The translations under genes and the position numbers were made by a program. Shown one piece after another: positions 36,301 through 44,473 of a stretch of DNA of 64,000 nucleotides. Source of the DNA: Alicyclobacillus sp. (GTDB lineage Bacteria > Bacillota > Bacilli > Alicyclobacillales > Alicyclobacillaceae); the NCBI GenBank assembly GCA_023511295.1, contig JAIMBT010000023.1, forward strand, positions 1-64,000. Reading direction: 5' to 3'. Each line of letters starts with the position of its first letter. Positions within the stretch are counted from its first letter, which is position 1. The notes below the pieces were generated by a model, which saw only the letters and a list, made by a program, of their open reading frames with translations, had not been told where the DNA came from and made no database searches.

Positions 36301-37696
36301 ACTCCTCCAGGGTCACGTGGTAGTTGCTGCCCCCAAACCCAAACGAACTCACCGATGCGCGCCGCGGTTGGCCCTTCGCGCGAATCCACGGCCTCGCCTC
36401 TGTGTTCAGGTAGAACGCACTCTCGTCCAGCTTTAAGTCAGGGTTCGGACGCTCCACCTTAATCGTCGGCGGCAGCACTTTGTGGTGGAGCGCCATCACC
36501 GCCTTGAACAACCCAGCGGCCCCGGCCGCCGCCTTCGTATGCCCAATCTGCGACTTCACCGACCCCAGCGCACACCACGCCTGCGACGGCTTGCCCTCTG
36601 CCTCGAACACGTCCCGCAACGCTTCGACCTCCGCGGCATCCCCGGCGGCCGTCGCCGTCCCATGTCCCTCGACCAACTCCACCGTGCGCGGCGAATACCC
36701 CGCCATTTCGTACGCTCGGCGCAGCGCCTTCGCCTGCCCCTTGGCATGCGGGGCATACACACTCTTCGCCCGGCCGTCTGACGACGACCCGATTCCCCGT
36801 ATCACCGCGTAGATGGCGTTGCCGTCCCGCTCCGCATCCGCCAACCGCTTGAGTGCCAACACCCCGACCCCTTCGCCGAGGATGGTCCCGTCCGCCTTGT
36901 CGGAAAACGGCCGGCTGTCCCCGGTGGGAGACAGAGCAGGCGTCTTCGTGAAACACATGAACGTGAAGATGGTGTTCAGCGCGTCCACACCGCCCGTGAG
37001 CATCAGGTCGGCAGAACCGCTCTCCAGCGCCCTGATTGACATTTCCACCGCTGCCAAGGAGCTCGCGCAGGCCGCGTCCACCGTGCAATTCTCGCCGCCG
37101 AGGTTGAGCCGGTTCGCGATTCTCCCCGCCACCACGTTGCTCAGCAACCCCGGAAACGTGCTCTCACTCCAGGGCGTGAATCGGGCTTCGATTGCGTCGC
37201 AGATCACGCGCACCCGCTCTTCCGCAAACCCGCGCTGCTTCAGAACCCGCTGCCAGATGGGCCGACCGATTCTGCCGACCATATCCGAGGCCAGCTGCGT
37301 CCCGGAGGCGACCCCCAGAATCACGCCGACCCGGTCGAGTTCTGGAAAGCTTTGTTCAGCCAGGCCCTCACCCATAACTTCACTCAAGACCTGCTTGGCC
37401 AGCAGGAGCGCGAGCAGTTGCGTGGTATCGGTATGGCGAAGGAGGTTGGGCGGCATCCCGAATTCCAGCGTCGAAAACGGCACCGCGGGGATGAACCCGC
37501 CCTTGCGGCCGTACGTCTTGTCTCGCGTGCCGGGATTGGGATTGTAATAGTCCTCCACCAACCAATGGGAGGGCGGCACGTCCGTGATGCGGTCACTGCC
37601 CGTGAGGATGTCCCTCCAAAACCCGACGCGATTCGTCGAACCAGGAAACAGGGTCTCATATCCGACAACGGCAATCGCCATGCTTTGCGCTGACAT
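33344..37696 (-). CDS. Pfa-like synthase subunit KS-AT-KR
   Basis: 1450 residues. A ketosynthase occupies about residues 1-450: active-site C210 in TVDAACASS, histidines in EGHGTATAAG and GSVKSQIGHTKAA. An acyltransferase follows (about 570-870; S675 in GHSFGE; STAFHSP, a malonyl-type motif). After a linker of unknown role comes a ketoreductase (about 1160-1420; TGGARGVTGR; active-site Y1356 in GQSDYAMANE). No ACP is visible, so it must work on the ACP of the partner protein. Residues about 174-678 are almost identical to the same part of the KS-AT-ACP protein. The ATG at 37694-37696 follows GGAGGGGTGGAG. It lies 36 bases after the KS-AT-ACP gene. Confidence 0.92.
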   Translation of the reverse strand: MSAQSMAIAVVGYETLFPGSTNRVGFWRDILTGSDRITDVPPSHWLVEDYYNPNPGTRDKTYGRKGGFIPAVPFSTLEFGMPPNLLRHTDTTQLLALLLAKQVLSEVMGEGLAEQSFPELDRVGVILGVASGTQLASDMVGRIGRPIWQRVLKQRGFAEERVRVICDAIEARFTPWSESTFPGLLSNVVAGRIANRLNLGGENCTVDAACASSLAAVEMSIRALESGSADLMLTGGVDALNTIFTFMCFTKTPALSPTGDSRPFSDKADGTILGEGVGVLALKRLADAERDGNAIYAVIRGIGSSSDGRAKSVYAPHAKGQAKALRRAYEMAGYSPRTVELVEGHGTATAAGDAAEVEALRDVFEAEGKPSQAWCALGSVKSQIGHTKAAAGAAGLFKAVMALHHKVLPPTIKVERPNPDLKLDESAFYLNTEARPWIRAKGQPRRASVSSFGFGGSNYHVTLEEYQGPQRPGKLRTSAVELVLVSGASAEDVMEQSRQLQAERAAGATLVELARRTQLAWDSAQPVRLAVLAADEAELGERLEQAISHMQVEPERSVRQMNRLHYAVGREPGKVAFLFPGQGSQYVGMGADLAMTFEAARAVWDEAAEVEIEDGLRVHDVVFPQPVFSEAARQAQRERLTRTEWAQPCIAVASMAGLAVLRSLNIQPDCMAGHSFGELTALHAAGAMDARTLLALARRRGELMAAASDTPGAMLSVFAQESAFRDLMRDLPVVVANRNAPEQVVVGGPEDDVLELERRLTQQGIRSTRLNVSTAFHSPLVAAATGDLAATLAKMKVSRPVTPVISNTYAKPYPSAGAQIKRQIAQQLAKPVLFQAQVDAMYDAGVRTYIEVGPGSTLTGLTAQCLGERQAVVVSLDKRGQRMNGFWNGLAELAVAGLRIDFAALWQEFQEVRKPARTHRDAGTGAVVMLNGSNYGKPYPRVHQSGSAPAAQPTVDRGIVTLAPVMPGGPSFLDGFPQHQLVAVTDDGRGVAQALVRVFRDAGYRASVVDQVPEDAGLVVHLAALREMDDIESAIGCNEEAFRLCQGLPSGFREQGRLVLVQSTDGDFGASGRGGVRVWSAGIASLGKTVAREWPGVKVKVLDIAMAGQRADWIAQRMYEEMRHGGPTLEVGLAAGGGRVTPVVERRPLSHASHGGVAMPLDAGSVVLVTGGARGVTGRCLEALAQEVQPQFVIFGRTRLREGRPELEDLEAPQIMEWLWRTEREAGRRPAPAELSRRAKDLVAEREVRHTLRRLTQAGAKVAYQSVDVSDRQALQASIQWARRQFGAISGLIHGAGVIEDARITEKSVDQFRRVFATKVRPLQVFLEATKEDPLKLICLFSSVAARYGNPGQSDYAMANEVLNKIARQEQARRGASCVVRSIGWGPWDGGMVDGALKAHLTRLGLGLIDIQTGARAFVEELLRGDGNPEVVLQATGTAMGMGRTEVKSS
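35663..37176 (-). repeat. Long direct repeat, copy in KS-AT-KR gene
   Basis: This 1514-base block matches 39497-41010 at a constant offset of 3834 bases. I see three mismatches, all within the first 75 bases (plus-strand order), and none after. It covers the last two thirds of the KS and the AT up to the active-site GHSFGE. The flanks diverge abruptly on both sides. Confidence 0.93.
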
Positions 37697-37732
37697 CTCC
37701 ACCCCTCCTCTCGGTTCCTGCACAGGGCCTGG

Positions 37733-40700
37733 TCATCGTCCGCTGACTCCGGCCGCGGTCGTTTCCGCCTGCTGGACGTACGTAATCACCTGCCGCAGCG
37801 TGCCCAGCGTTGCCAATTCGCTCAACGAAATCTCTGGCAGCGTCGGCACCCGGTCCTGAACGGCCGATAAGATCTCCACGCGCTTGATGGAGTCAATCCC
37901 GAGGTCCCCTTCCATGTCCATGTCCAATTCCAGGATGTCGCGCGGATACCCCGTCTTCTCCGCGACGATATCGAGAAACACCTCCGCGATGTCGGTGGAC
38001 GGGTGGGGTACCATCGCGCTTGTCTCGTCCGCTCCGCTGATGACATGGGTAGCGGCGGGCGGGCTCGCTGCGGCCTGGCTCCCGGGCGCATCCACGGTCT
38101 CCGCACCCCGTGCAGGCTGGGCCGCTTCCAGGGAAGGTGCCACCTCCGCAACACCCGGTTCCAGCCCATCGGTGCTTGGCGCGTCGAAACGCGGAGCCGG
38201 AAACGAGGGGGCGGGGAGTGAAGGTGCTGGAATCGCAGCCGCTCGGTAGGCCGGCCGCTCCGGTTCTAGAACGATGTCGCCGTGTGTCGCCGCCACTTGA
38301 CGGATGGCGAGATCACAGAGCCGCAGATACGTCTCATGTACTTCTGCCATGGTCTTCTGATAGGAAATGTGCGCTTCCGTCATGTGGTTCTGCAGCTCCT
38401 GCAGGATGAGGAGTCTTTCGTTGACGCGCGTGCACGGATGGTTCACGGTTTGTCCTCCTTCTTCGAATGAAAGATTTGGGAAGGGTTCGAATCGCAGGGT
38501 CCCTACGGGTGCGGAGACCTCGTGTGCGCTCCCGTGCGCCATACGCAGAGCTGGAGCGGGCTCAACCGGTGGTTCCGGCTGCTGCATCCGAATCGCCCAA
38601 TCCCGGTCCTCCGACGCCCCCGACGCCTCCGCCGACGATTCCCTCGACGACGCCGCCGTGTTCACCGGCACGGGTTCCTCCACGGGTTGGTCGAGGAACC
38701 GGGTCGGATAGGGGCGGTTGCTGTTGGCGCCAGAGATTGTGACGCGAGGGCCGTTGGAACTGCGCAAAGACGCGGAGTCGGTCGCCGACTCCGACTCCGG
38801 AAATTCCGCCCACATCGACGCCAGGTGCATCGGGACGCCGGCCACGGCCAACTGGGCCAGCGCATTCCACAGACCCGTGAGTCCACGCGAGTTGTTGCGA
38901 TCTAGGCTGACGATGGTCGCCTCTTGGCCCTCCAGACACTGTTCCGTGATCCCGGCGAGGACAGACCCAGGGCCCACTTCGATGAACGTCCGCACCCCAT
39001 CGCGGTACATCGCAGCGACCTGTTGCGCGTACAGAACCGGACGGGCCGCAACCTGAACGTACTGATTCAGCACCTCCTCGCTCGTCTTCGCCGCATACTT
39101 CTCACCCGTCAGACACGAGTACACATCCACCATCGGCGTCCTCGCCGGATACGCTGTGAGCAGTTCGCGAAACGGTGGCAAAATCGGCTCGGCGGCCGGA
39201 GAGTGAAATGCGACGTCGACTGGAATGGGCTGCAGGCGCGTTCTGGCAGGCAGCCGCTCCTTCAACTGCTCGATTTGCGCGGGTTGACCGGTGACCACGC
39301 ATTGCTTCCGAGAGTTGTAGTTCGCAATGGAGACCCCGCAGGCTTCGAACAGAGGGCTCAATTCGTCCACATCGGTCCTGCTGAAGACAGCGGCCATCGC
39401 ACCAGGCGCGGTGTCCTTCGCGAGGCGGGCCACACCCCGACAAATTTCAATGGTGGAAGCCATCTCCCATACGCCGGCTGCATACAGGCTGGTGGTTTCG
39501 CCAAAGCTGTGGCCAGCCATACAGTCCGGCTGGATGTTCAAGGACCGCAGCACCGCCAATCCTGCCATGCTCGCCACCGCAATACACGGTTGCGCCCACT
39601 CCGTCCGCGTCAGCCGCTCCCGCTGCGCCTGGCGCGCCGCTTCGCTGAACACCGGCTGCGGAAAGACTACGTCGTGTACCCGAAGCCCGTCCTCTATCTC
39701 CACCTCTGCCGCCTCATCCCACACCGCCCGCGCTGCCTCAAAGGTCATCGCCAAGTCGGCGCCCATCCCGACATACTGGCTCCCCTGCCCCGGAAACAGG
39801 AACGCCACCTTCCCCGGCTCCCGGCCAACCGCGTAATGCAGCCGGTTCATCTGGCGGACGCTCCGCTCCGGTTCCACCTGCATGTGCGAAATCGCCTGCT
39901 CCAAACGCTCCCCCAGTTCTGCTTCATCTGCGGCGAGAACCGCGAGGCGCACCGGCTGCGCGCTGTCCCACGCCAGCTGCGTCCGCCTCGCCAACTCGAC
40001 GAGCGTTGCGCCTGCCGCCCGCTCTGCCTGCAGCTGCCGGCTCTGTTCCATCACGTCCTCTGCGCTCGCCCCGCTCACCAGCACCAGTTCCACCGCACTC
40101 GTCCGCAGCTTCCCCGGACGCTGTGGGCCCTGGTACTCCTCCAGGGTCACGTGGTAGTTGCTGCCCCCAAACCCAAACGAACTCACCGATGCGCGCCGCG
40201 GTTGGCCCTTCGCGCGAATCCACGGCCTCGCCTCTGTGTTCAGGTAGAACGCACTCTCGTCCAGCTTTAAGTCAGGGTTCGGACGCTCCACCTTAATCGT
40301 CGGCGGCAGCACTTTGTGGTGGAGCGCCATCACCGCCTTGAACAACCCAGCGGCCCCGGCCGCCGCCTTCGTATGCCCAATCTGCGACTTCACCGACCCC
40401 AGCGCACACCACGCCTGCGACGGCTTGCCCTCTGCCTCGAACACGTCCCGCAACGCTTCGACCTCCGCGGCATCCCCGGCGGCCGTCGCCGTCCCATGTC
40501 CCTCGACCAACTCCACCGTGCGCGGCGAATACCCCGCCATTTCGTACGCTCGGCGCAGCGCCTTCGCCTGCCCCTTGGCATGCGGGGCATACACACTCTT
40601 CGCCCGGCCGTCTGACGACGACCCGATTCCCCGTATCACCGCGTAGATGGCGTTGCCGTCCCGCTCCGCATCCGCCAACCGCTTGAGTGCCAACACCCCG

Positions 40701-41524
40701 ACCCCTTCGCCGAGGATGGTCCCGTCCGCCTTGTCGGAAAACGGCCGGCTGTCCCCGGTGGGAGACAGAGCAGGCGTCTTCGTGAAACACATGAACGTGA
40801 AGATGGTGTTCAGCGCGTCCACACCGCCCGTGAGCATCAGGTCGGCAGAACCGCTCTCCAGCGCCCTGATTGACATTTCCACCGCTGCCAAGGAGCTCGC
40901 GCAGGCCGCGTCCACCGTGCAATTCTCGCCGCCGAGGTTGAGCCGGTTCGCGATTCTCCCCGCCACCACGTTGCTCAGCAACCCCGGAAACGTGCTCTCA
41001 CTCCAGGGCGCGTAGCCGTCCGCAATCGCGTCACAGATCTCCTCCACCTCTTCTTCAGGAACCGCACAGGCCCGCAGGGCATCCGCCCACAGCGGTCGTT
41101 GCAGGCGGGCCGACATCTCGGTGAAGCCTTCGGTGGCGCCGATGGAGCCGAGAATCACGCCAATCCGATCTCGGTCGATCTCCACGCTCGTGCCCTTCAT
41201 CGCGTCATCGAGTGCCCGTTTGGCCGCCAACAACGCCAGCAACTGCGCTGTGTCGGTGTGCGGTATGACACTTGGTGGGATGCCGAAATCGAGGGCCGGG
41301 AACTCCACTGGCGTCAGAAAAGCCCCGCGCTTCGCGTACGTTTTGTCTTGCGTGCCAGGATTGGGATTGTAATAGTCCTCCACCAACCAATGGGACGAAG
41401 GAACCTCCGTCACCAGGTCTCGACCTTCGACAATGCTCCTCCAAAACCCCGACGTATCGGTCGAACCGGGAAAGAGCGCGGAACAACCGACGATGGCAAT
41501 TGGGACGCTCCGCAACTCAGACAA
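37733..41524 (-). CDS. Pfa-like synthase subunit KS-AT-ACP
   Basis: 1263 residues. Ketosynthase (about 1-450; C208 in TVDAACASS), acyltransferase (about 570-870; S673 in GHSFGE; DVAFHSP, malonyl-type), a long Pro/Ala-rich linker with a helical stretch, and one C-terminal ACP with phosphopantetheine serine S1212 in GDLGIDSIKRVEIL. That ACP motif is the form typical of PfaA and heterocyst-glycolipid synthases. PfaA proteins usually carry five or more tandem ACPs; here there is one. I chose the TTG at 41522-41524: GGAGGGGAG lies nine bases upstream and the codon overlaps the stop of the MFS gene by eight bases. An in-frame ATG further up lies inside that gene and has no ribosome site. Confidence 0.92.
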   Translation of the reverse strand: MSELRSVPIAIVGCSALFPGSTDTSGFWRSIVEGRDLVTEVPSSHWLVEDYYNPNPGTQDKTYAKRGAFLTPVEFPALDFGIPPSVIPHTDTAQLLALLAAKRALDDAMKGTSVEIDRDRIGVILGSIGATEGFTEMSARLQRPLWADALRACAVPEEEVEEICDAIADGYAPWSESTFPGLLSNVVAGRIANRLNLGGENCTVDAACASSLAAVEMSIRALESGSADLMLTGGVDALNTIFTFMCFTKTPALSPTGDSRPFSDKADGTILGEGVGVLALKRLADAERDGNAIYAVIRGIGSSSDGRAKSVYAPHAKGQAKALRRAYEMAGYSPRTVELVEGHGTATAAGDAAEVEALRDVFEAEGKPSQAWCALGSVKSQIGHTKAAAGAAGLFKAVMALHHKVLPPTIKVERPNPDLKLDESAFYLNTEARPWIRAKGQPRRASVSSFGFGGSNYHVTLEEYQGPQRPGKLRTSAVELVLVSGASAEDVMEQSRQLQAERAAGATLVELARRTQLAWDSAQPVRLAVLAADEAELGERLEQAISHMQVEPERSVRQMNRLHYAVGREPGKVAFLFPGQGSQYVGMGADLAMTFEAARAVWDEAAEVEIEDGLRVHDVVFPQPVFSEAARQAQRERLTRTEWAQPCIAVASMAGLAVLRSLNIQPDCMAGHSFGETTSLYAAGVWEMASTIEICRGVARLAKDTAPGAMAAVFSRTDVDELSPLFEACGVSIANYNSRKQCVVTGQPAQIEQLKERLPARTRLQPIPVDVAFHSPAAEPILPPFRELLTAYPARTPMVDVYSCLTGEKYAAKTSEEVLNQYVQVAARPVLYAQQVAAMYRDGVRTFIEVGPGSVLAGITEQCLEGQEATIVSLDRNNSRGLTGLWNALAQLAVAGVPMHLASMWAEFPESESATDSASLRSSNGPRVTISGANSNRPYPTRFLDQPVEEPVPVNTAASSRESSAEASGASEDRDWAIRMQQPEPPVEPAPALRMAHGSAHEVSAPVGTLRFEPFPNLSFEEGGQTVNHPCTRVNERLLILQELQNHMTEAHISYQKTMAEVHETYLRLCDLAIRQVAATHGDIVLEPERPAYRAAAIPAPSLPAPSFPAPRFDAPSTDGLEPGVAEVAPSLEAAQPARGAETVDAPGSQAAASPPAATHVISGADETSAMVPHPSTDIAEVFLDIVAEKTGYPRDILELDMDMEGDLGIDSIKRVEILSAVQDRVPTLPEISLSELATLGTLRQVITYVQQAETTAAGVSGR
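39497..41010 (-). repeat. Long direct repeat, copy in KS-AT-ACP gene
   Basis: Partner of 35663-37176. It encodes residues about 172-676 of the KS-AT-ACP protein. Beyond the ends the two proteins fall to roughly half identity in the KS N-terminus and lower in the AT C-terminus. Confidence 0.93.
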
Positions 41525-42920
41525 CCGTATCACTCCCCTCCGTTTGTGCATGACGGGCCTTCCAACGCCCGGGTCCCTTCGAGGCACGGCCGGCCTCCAG
41601 GCCCAGCAGGGTCAGCGCCATCAACGCCAGAAGCACGTACAGTGCCATGGTCCCGATGACCATCACCGCATACGAGGCGTCCAACCAGGCCGACAGGAGA
41701 GAAACCACCAAACCTGTCAGGAAACCAGCGAGGGAAGCCACGCTCTGCAGCAGGTTGAACCAGGTCAAGACGTGTTCACTACCGGCGTGCGCGATACGTG
41801 AACTCGCGTACTGCCTCGTGGTCAGTTGAAACAAGCCGTACGCACATCCAGCCAGGCAGGCCAACGTCAAGAAATACCCATAGGCCGGAACCACTTTCAC
41901 GAGCAGCATGACAACCGCAAACAGGTACAGCGTGGCCACGAAAAATCCCGCTCGGAGGACAGCCGCTGGCGACGGGTTGGTGCGTGCGCGTCGAATGGGC
42001 GCGAAACGGTACAGGGCAATCGCGAAGATACCGCACACGCTGCTGCAGCCAATCGCCATGCCGCCGAGTTGAACTGCGTTGTCGACGCGATAAAACTCTC
42101 TCAGGATATAGATGCAATTGGACGCCATCACCACCGATGACGAGAACATCGCGCAACTGAAGATGAGAAACAGCGCATCGCTTCGCCGTAGATTCGGCCG
42201 CGTCCAGTTCCGGTTAAGCGAACCGACACCGCCAGGTCCGCGGTCGTGTCGCAACGGCGAATAGGTGGTCAACACGGTGACCACGAGGCCGATACACAGT
42301 GCTGTGACAACGCCCGCGTTCACGCGAAATCCCTGAAACAGCGCGTAGTAGAACGGGCCGACGGTGATGGCCATCATTTGCGCGACGGTCGCTCGACTGA
42401 GATGCCCGTCCAATGCTGCACCAGACTGGGCTTGCACATATCGATTGTCCATGACATTGAAGACCAGCTCGACCGACGCTGCGACGACACAGGTCAGCAC
42501 GAGAAAGTCCAGGTAACGCCGGACCGCGAACATCCCCATCCAACATCCAGACAGGCCCACCCACAGCACCAACAGCAGGATGTTCCTCGTTCCTCTCGAC
42601 GACGCGTCCAGAAACCGGCCGACGCGCCTCGACAGCAGCGCACCTGCAATCGCGGAGAGCGAAGATGCCACGAGGCACGACATCAGCAGCTCGTCGCGGT
42701 TGCCACCGGCCCAGCGAAGCAGAAACGCCTGTGGAACGATGTTTTCCAGCCCATTGAACACGAGAGACCGCGCGAAGTAGACCAACGCGCATCGCTTTCC
42801 CAACGATGGCGCATCCCGCGAACTGAATCGACTCACGGTCCGATACACCCCCTCATCCAGACGCCGTCTCGTGGCATGGACAACGGATCGACATCGCCGC
42901 CTCGACATGTCGCGTTTCAA
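41517..42920 (-). CDS. MFS-type transporter, first gene of the lipid synthase run
   Basis: Up to 467 residues with about twelve hydrophobic segments and a basic N-terminal tail of about 40 residues. General MFS features are visible (a Gly/Arg-rich loop SRRVGRFLDASSRGTRN between helices 2 and 3). I do not recognise a specific subfamily. The start could be TTG at 42918-42920 or ATG four codons later; GGAAGGG lies upstream. Its stop overlaps the start of the KS-AT-ACP gene by eight bases, so the two are translationally coupled. It may export the lipid product or a precursor, but that is inference from position. Confidence 0.75.
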   Translation of the reverse strand: MKRDMSRRRCRSVVHATRRRLDEGVYRTVSRFSSRDAPSLGKRCALVYFARSLVFNGLENIVPQAFLLRWAGGNRDELLMSCLVASSLSAIAGALLSRRVGRFLDASSRGTRNILLLVLWVGLSGCWMGMFAVRRYLDFLVLTCVVAASVELVFNVMDNRYVQAQSGAALDGHLSRATVAQMMAITVGPFYYALFQGFRVNAGVVTALCIGLVVTVLTTYSPLRHDRGPGGVGSLNRNWTRPNLRRSDALFLIFSCAMFSSSVVMASNCIYILREFYRVDNAVQLGGMAIGCSSVCGIFAIALYRFAPIRRARTNPSPAAVLRAGFFVATLYLFAVVMLLVKVVPAYGYFLTLACLAGCAYGLFQLTTRQYASSRIAHAGSEHVLTWFNLLQSVASLAGFLTGLVVSLLSAWLDASYAVMVIGTMALYVLLALMALTLLGLEAGRASKGPGRWKARHAQTEGSDTVV

Positions 42921-42947
42921 GGCCCTTCCTGTCGCTTCCCGTCGTTT

Positions 42948-42953
42948 ATTCTA
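42948..42953 (-). promoter_or_regulatory. Possible -10 box of the lipid synthase run
   Basis: TAGAAT on the minus strand, about 28 bases before the MFS start. No convincing -35 box is visible at the right distance. The gap 42921-43189 otherwise holds the terminator of the symporter gene and the tandem CGTGGAACG repeat near 43010. Confidence 0.25.
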
Positions 42954-43042
42954 GTCGCCAGGCGTGTCCCAACCGTCCCGGCTTTGTTCCAGATGTCTCA
43001 AATCGACGGACGTGGAACGCGTGGAACGAATGGAAGAAAACA

Positions 43043-43072
43043 AAAAGGCACGCGGACATCCGCATGCCTTTT
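43043..43072 (-). terminator. Rho-independent terminator of the symporter gene
   Basis: On the minus strand a stem of 13 paired positions out of 14 (AAAAGGCATGCGGA and partner) is followed by TTTTTGTTTTC. It lies about 118 bases after the symporter stop codon and separates it from the lipid synthase genes. Confidence 0.85.
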
Positions 43073-43189
43073 CCAATCCGTGAGTTATCTTGACAAACGC
43101 CGTCAGCGTCACCTTCGTGCGGTTGCGGTGGAACAGCCTCGTCCCAAGGTCCCGCTCCAGTGACGGAACCCGCGCCGCCTCGTCAAACG

Positions 43190-44473
43190 CTACGAAACGG
43201 AACGGCCTGTCGCGCTCGGGCCTTGGCCCTGCTTGCGCCGCTCGAAGTAGGCCTGCAGCTTGCTCTCGTCAAACTCTTTCTCCCACTTCGACACCGCGAT
43301 GGCCGCCACAGGGTGCCCCACCACGTTCACCGCCGTGCGAGCCATGTCGAGCACCCGGTCAATCGCCGCCAACAACGCCACACCTTGCAACGGCAGGCCA
43401 ACCGCGGTCGCCGTTGTCAGAAGCACCACGAAGCCCGCCATCGGAACCCCCGCCATCCCCTTCGAGGTGAGGATGAGCATGAGAATCATCGTGACCTCCT
43501 GGCCGATGGACAGGTGCAAACCACCCATTTGCGCCACGAACATCGCCGCGACCGACAGGTACAAGCTCGTCCCGTCGTCGTTCCAAGAGAGGCCGAGCGG
43601 GATGACGAACGACGCGATGGCCTTCGACACCCCAATTTCCTCCGCAAACGCAATCAACTGCGGCATCACGGCCTCCGAACTCGTCGTGGAGAACGCAATC
43701 AAAAACAGGTCGATGATACCCCAGAACACCTTGAAGAACGGAACGTGCAGGACCACCCGGCAGACCAGGGGGAACAGGATGAAGAGCACAATCGCGAGCC
43801 CCAGGTACGTCACACCAATCACTTTGGCCAGCGGCAGGAACACCTGCACCCCGTACTTCCCAGAGGCATACGCTGCGAGCGCGAAGACCCCGATAGGGGC
43901 CGTGTGCATCACCCAGCGGATGAGCGTGAACGTCGCCTGCGAGATGCCTTCGAAGAACCGGACGGCCGTCTTGCCCAGGTCGCCCGGCACCGTCGCCAGT
44001 GCCAGGCCCAGCATCGTCGCGAAGAACACGATGGACAGCATCGAATCCGCAGAAAGCGCCTGGAAGACGTTGGACGGAGGGATGTTCACGAGCATCGAAA
44101 CGATGTCAATCTTCTGGCCCTTCGCCGCACTGTAATCGCCCACGTGCGCGTGTTGCAACTGCACCCCGGTCCCCGGGTGGAACAGGTTCGCCAGCAAGAG
44201 GCCAATCACCAGGATGATGGTCGTGATGATTTCAAACCAGACGATGGTTTTGAGGCCGATGCGCCCCATGCGCTTCAGGTCCGCAATCCCAGAGGCCCCC
44301 ACCACCAGCGTCGAGAACACCAGCGGAACAACCACCATTTCAATCAGGTTCAAAAAGATCTTGCCAACCGGCTGAATCGCCACGCCGAACGACGGGAAGA
44401 TCAGTCCCACAATGGCGCCAACCACCAGACCCGCAAAGATGTACAGTGCGAGCTTCTTGCTCAACCATTTCAT
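43190..44473 (-). CDS. Dicarboxylate/amino acid:cation symporter (DAACS family)
   Basis: 427 residues with eight or more membrane segments. The family's substrate-site motifs are present: the serine-rich hairpin AFSTTSSEAVMP, then MAGVPMAGF and the helix-8 segment DRVLDMARTAVNVVG. Such proteins import glutamate, aspartate or C4-dicarboxylates with protons or sodium. The ATG at 44471-44473 directly follows AAAGGAG, which is too close; a TTG three codons later (KWL-S) is better spaced and may be the true start. A structured leader of about 200 bases precedes it. Confidence 0.9.
   Translation of the reverse strand: MKWLSKKLALYIFAGLVVGAIVGLIFPSFGVAIQPVGKIFLNLIEMVVVPLVFSTLVVGASGIADLKRMGRIGLKTIVWFEIITTIILVIGLLLANLFHPGTGVQLQHAHVGDYSAAKGQKIDIVSMLVNIPPSNVFQALSADSMLSIVFFATMLGLALATVPGDLGKTAVRFFEGISQATFTLIRWVMHTAPIGVFALAAYASGKYGVQVFLPLAKVIGVTYLGLAIVLFILFPLVCRVVLHVPFFKVFWGIIDLFLIAFSTTSSEAVMPQLIAFAEEIGVSKAIASFVIPLGLSWNDDGTSLYLSVAAMFVAQMGGLHLSIGQEVTMILMLILTSKGMAGVPMAGFVVLLTTATAVGLPLQGVALLAAIDRVLDMARTAVNVVGHPVAAIAVSKWEKEFDESKLQAYFERRKQGQGPSATGRSVS

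Noticed and set aside
33344-37696. Chain-length factor for the second ketosynthase
   Set aside because: The active-site Cys and both His residues are present, so it cannot be called a Cys-less factor.
39324-40270. Identical plus-strand frames occurring twice in the KS-AT region
   Set aside because: They are shadows of the 1.5-kb repeat, not separate duplicated genes.
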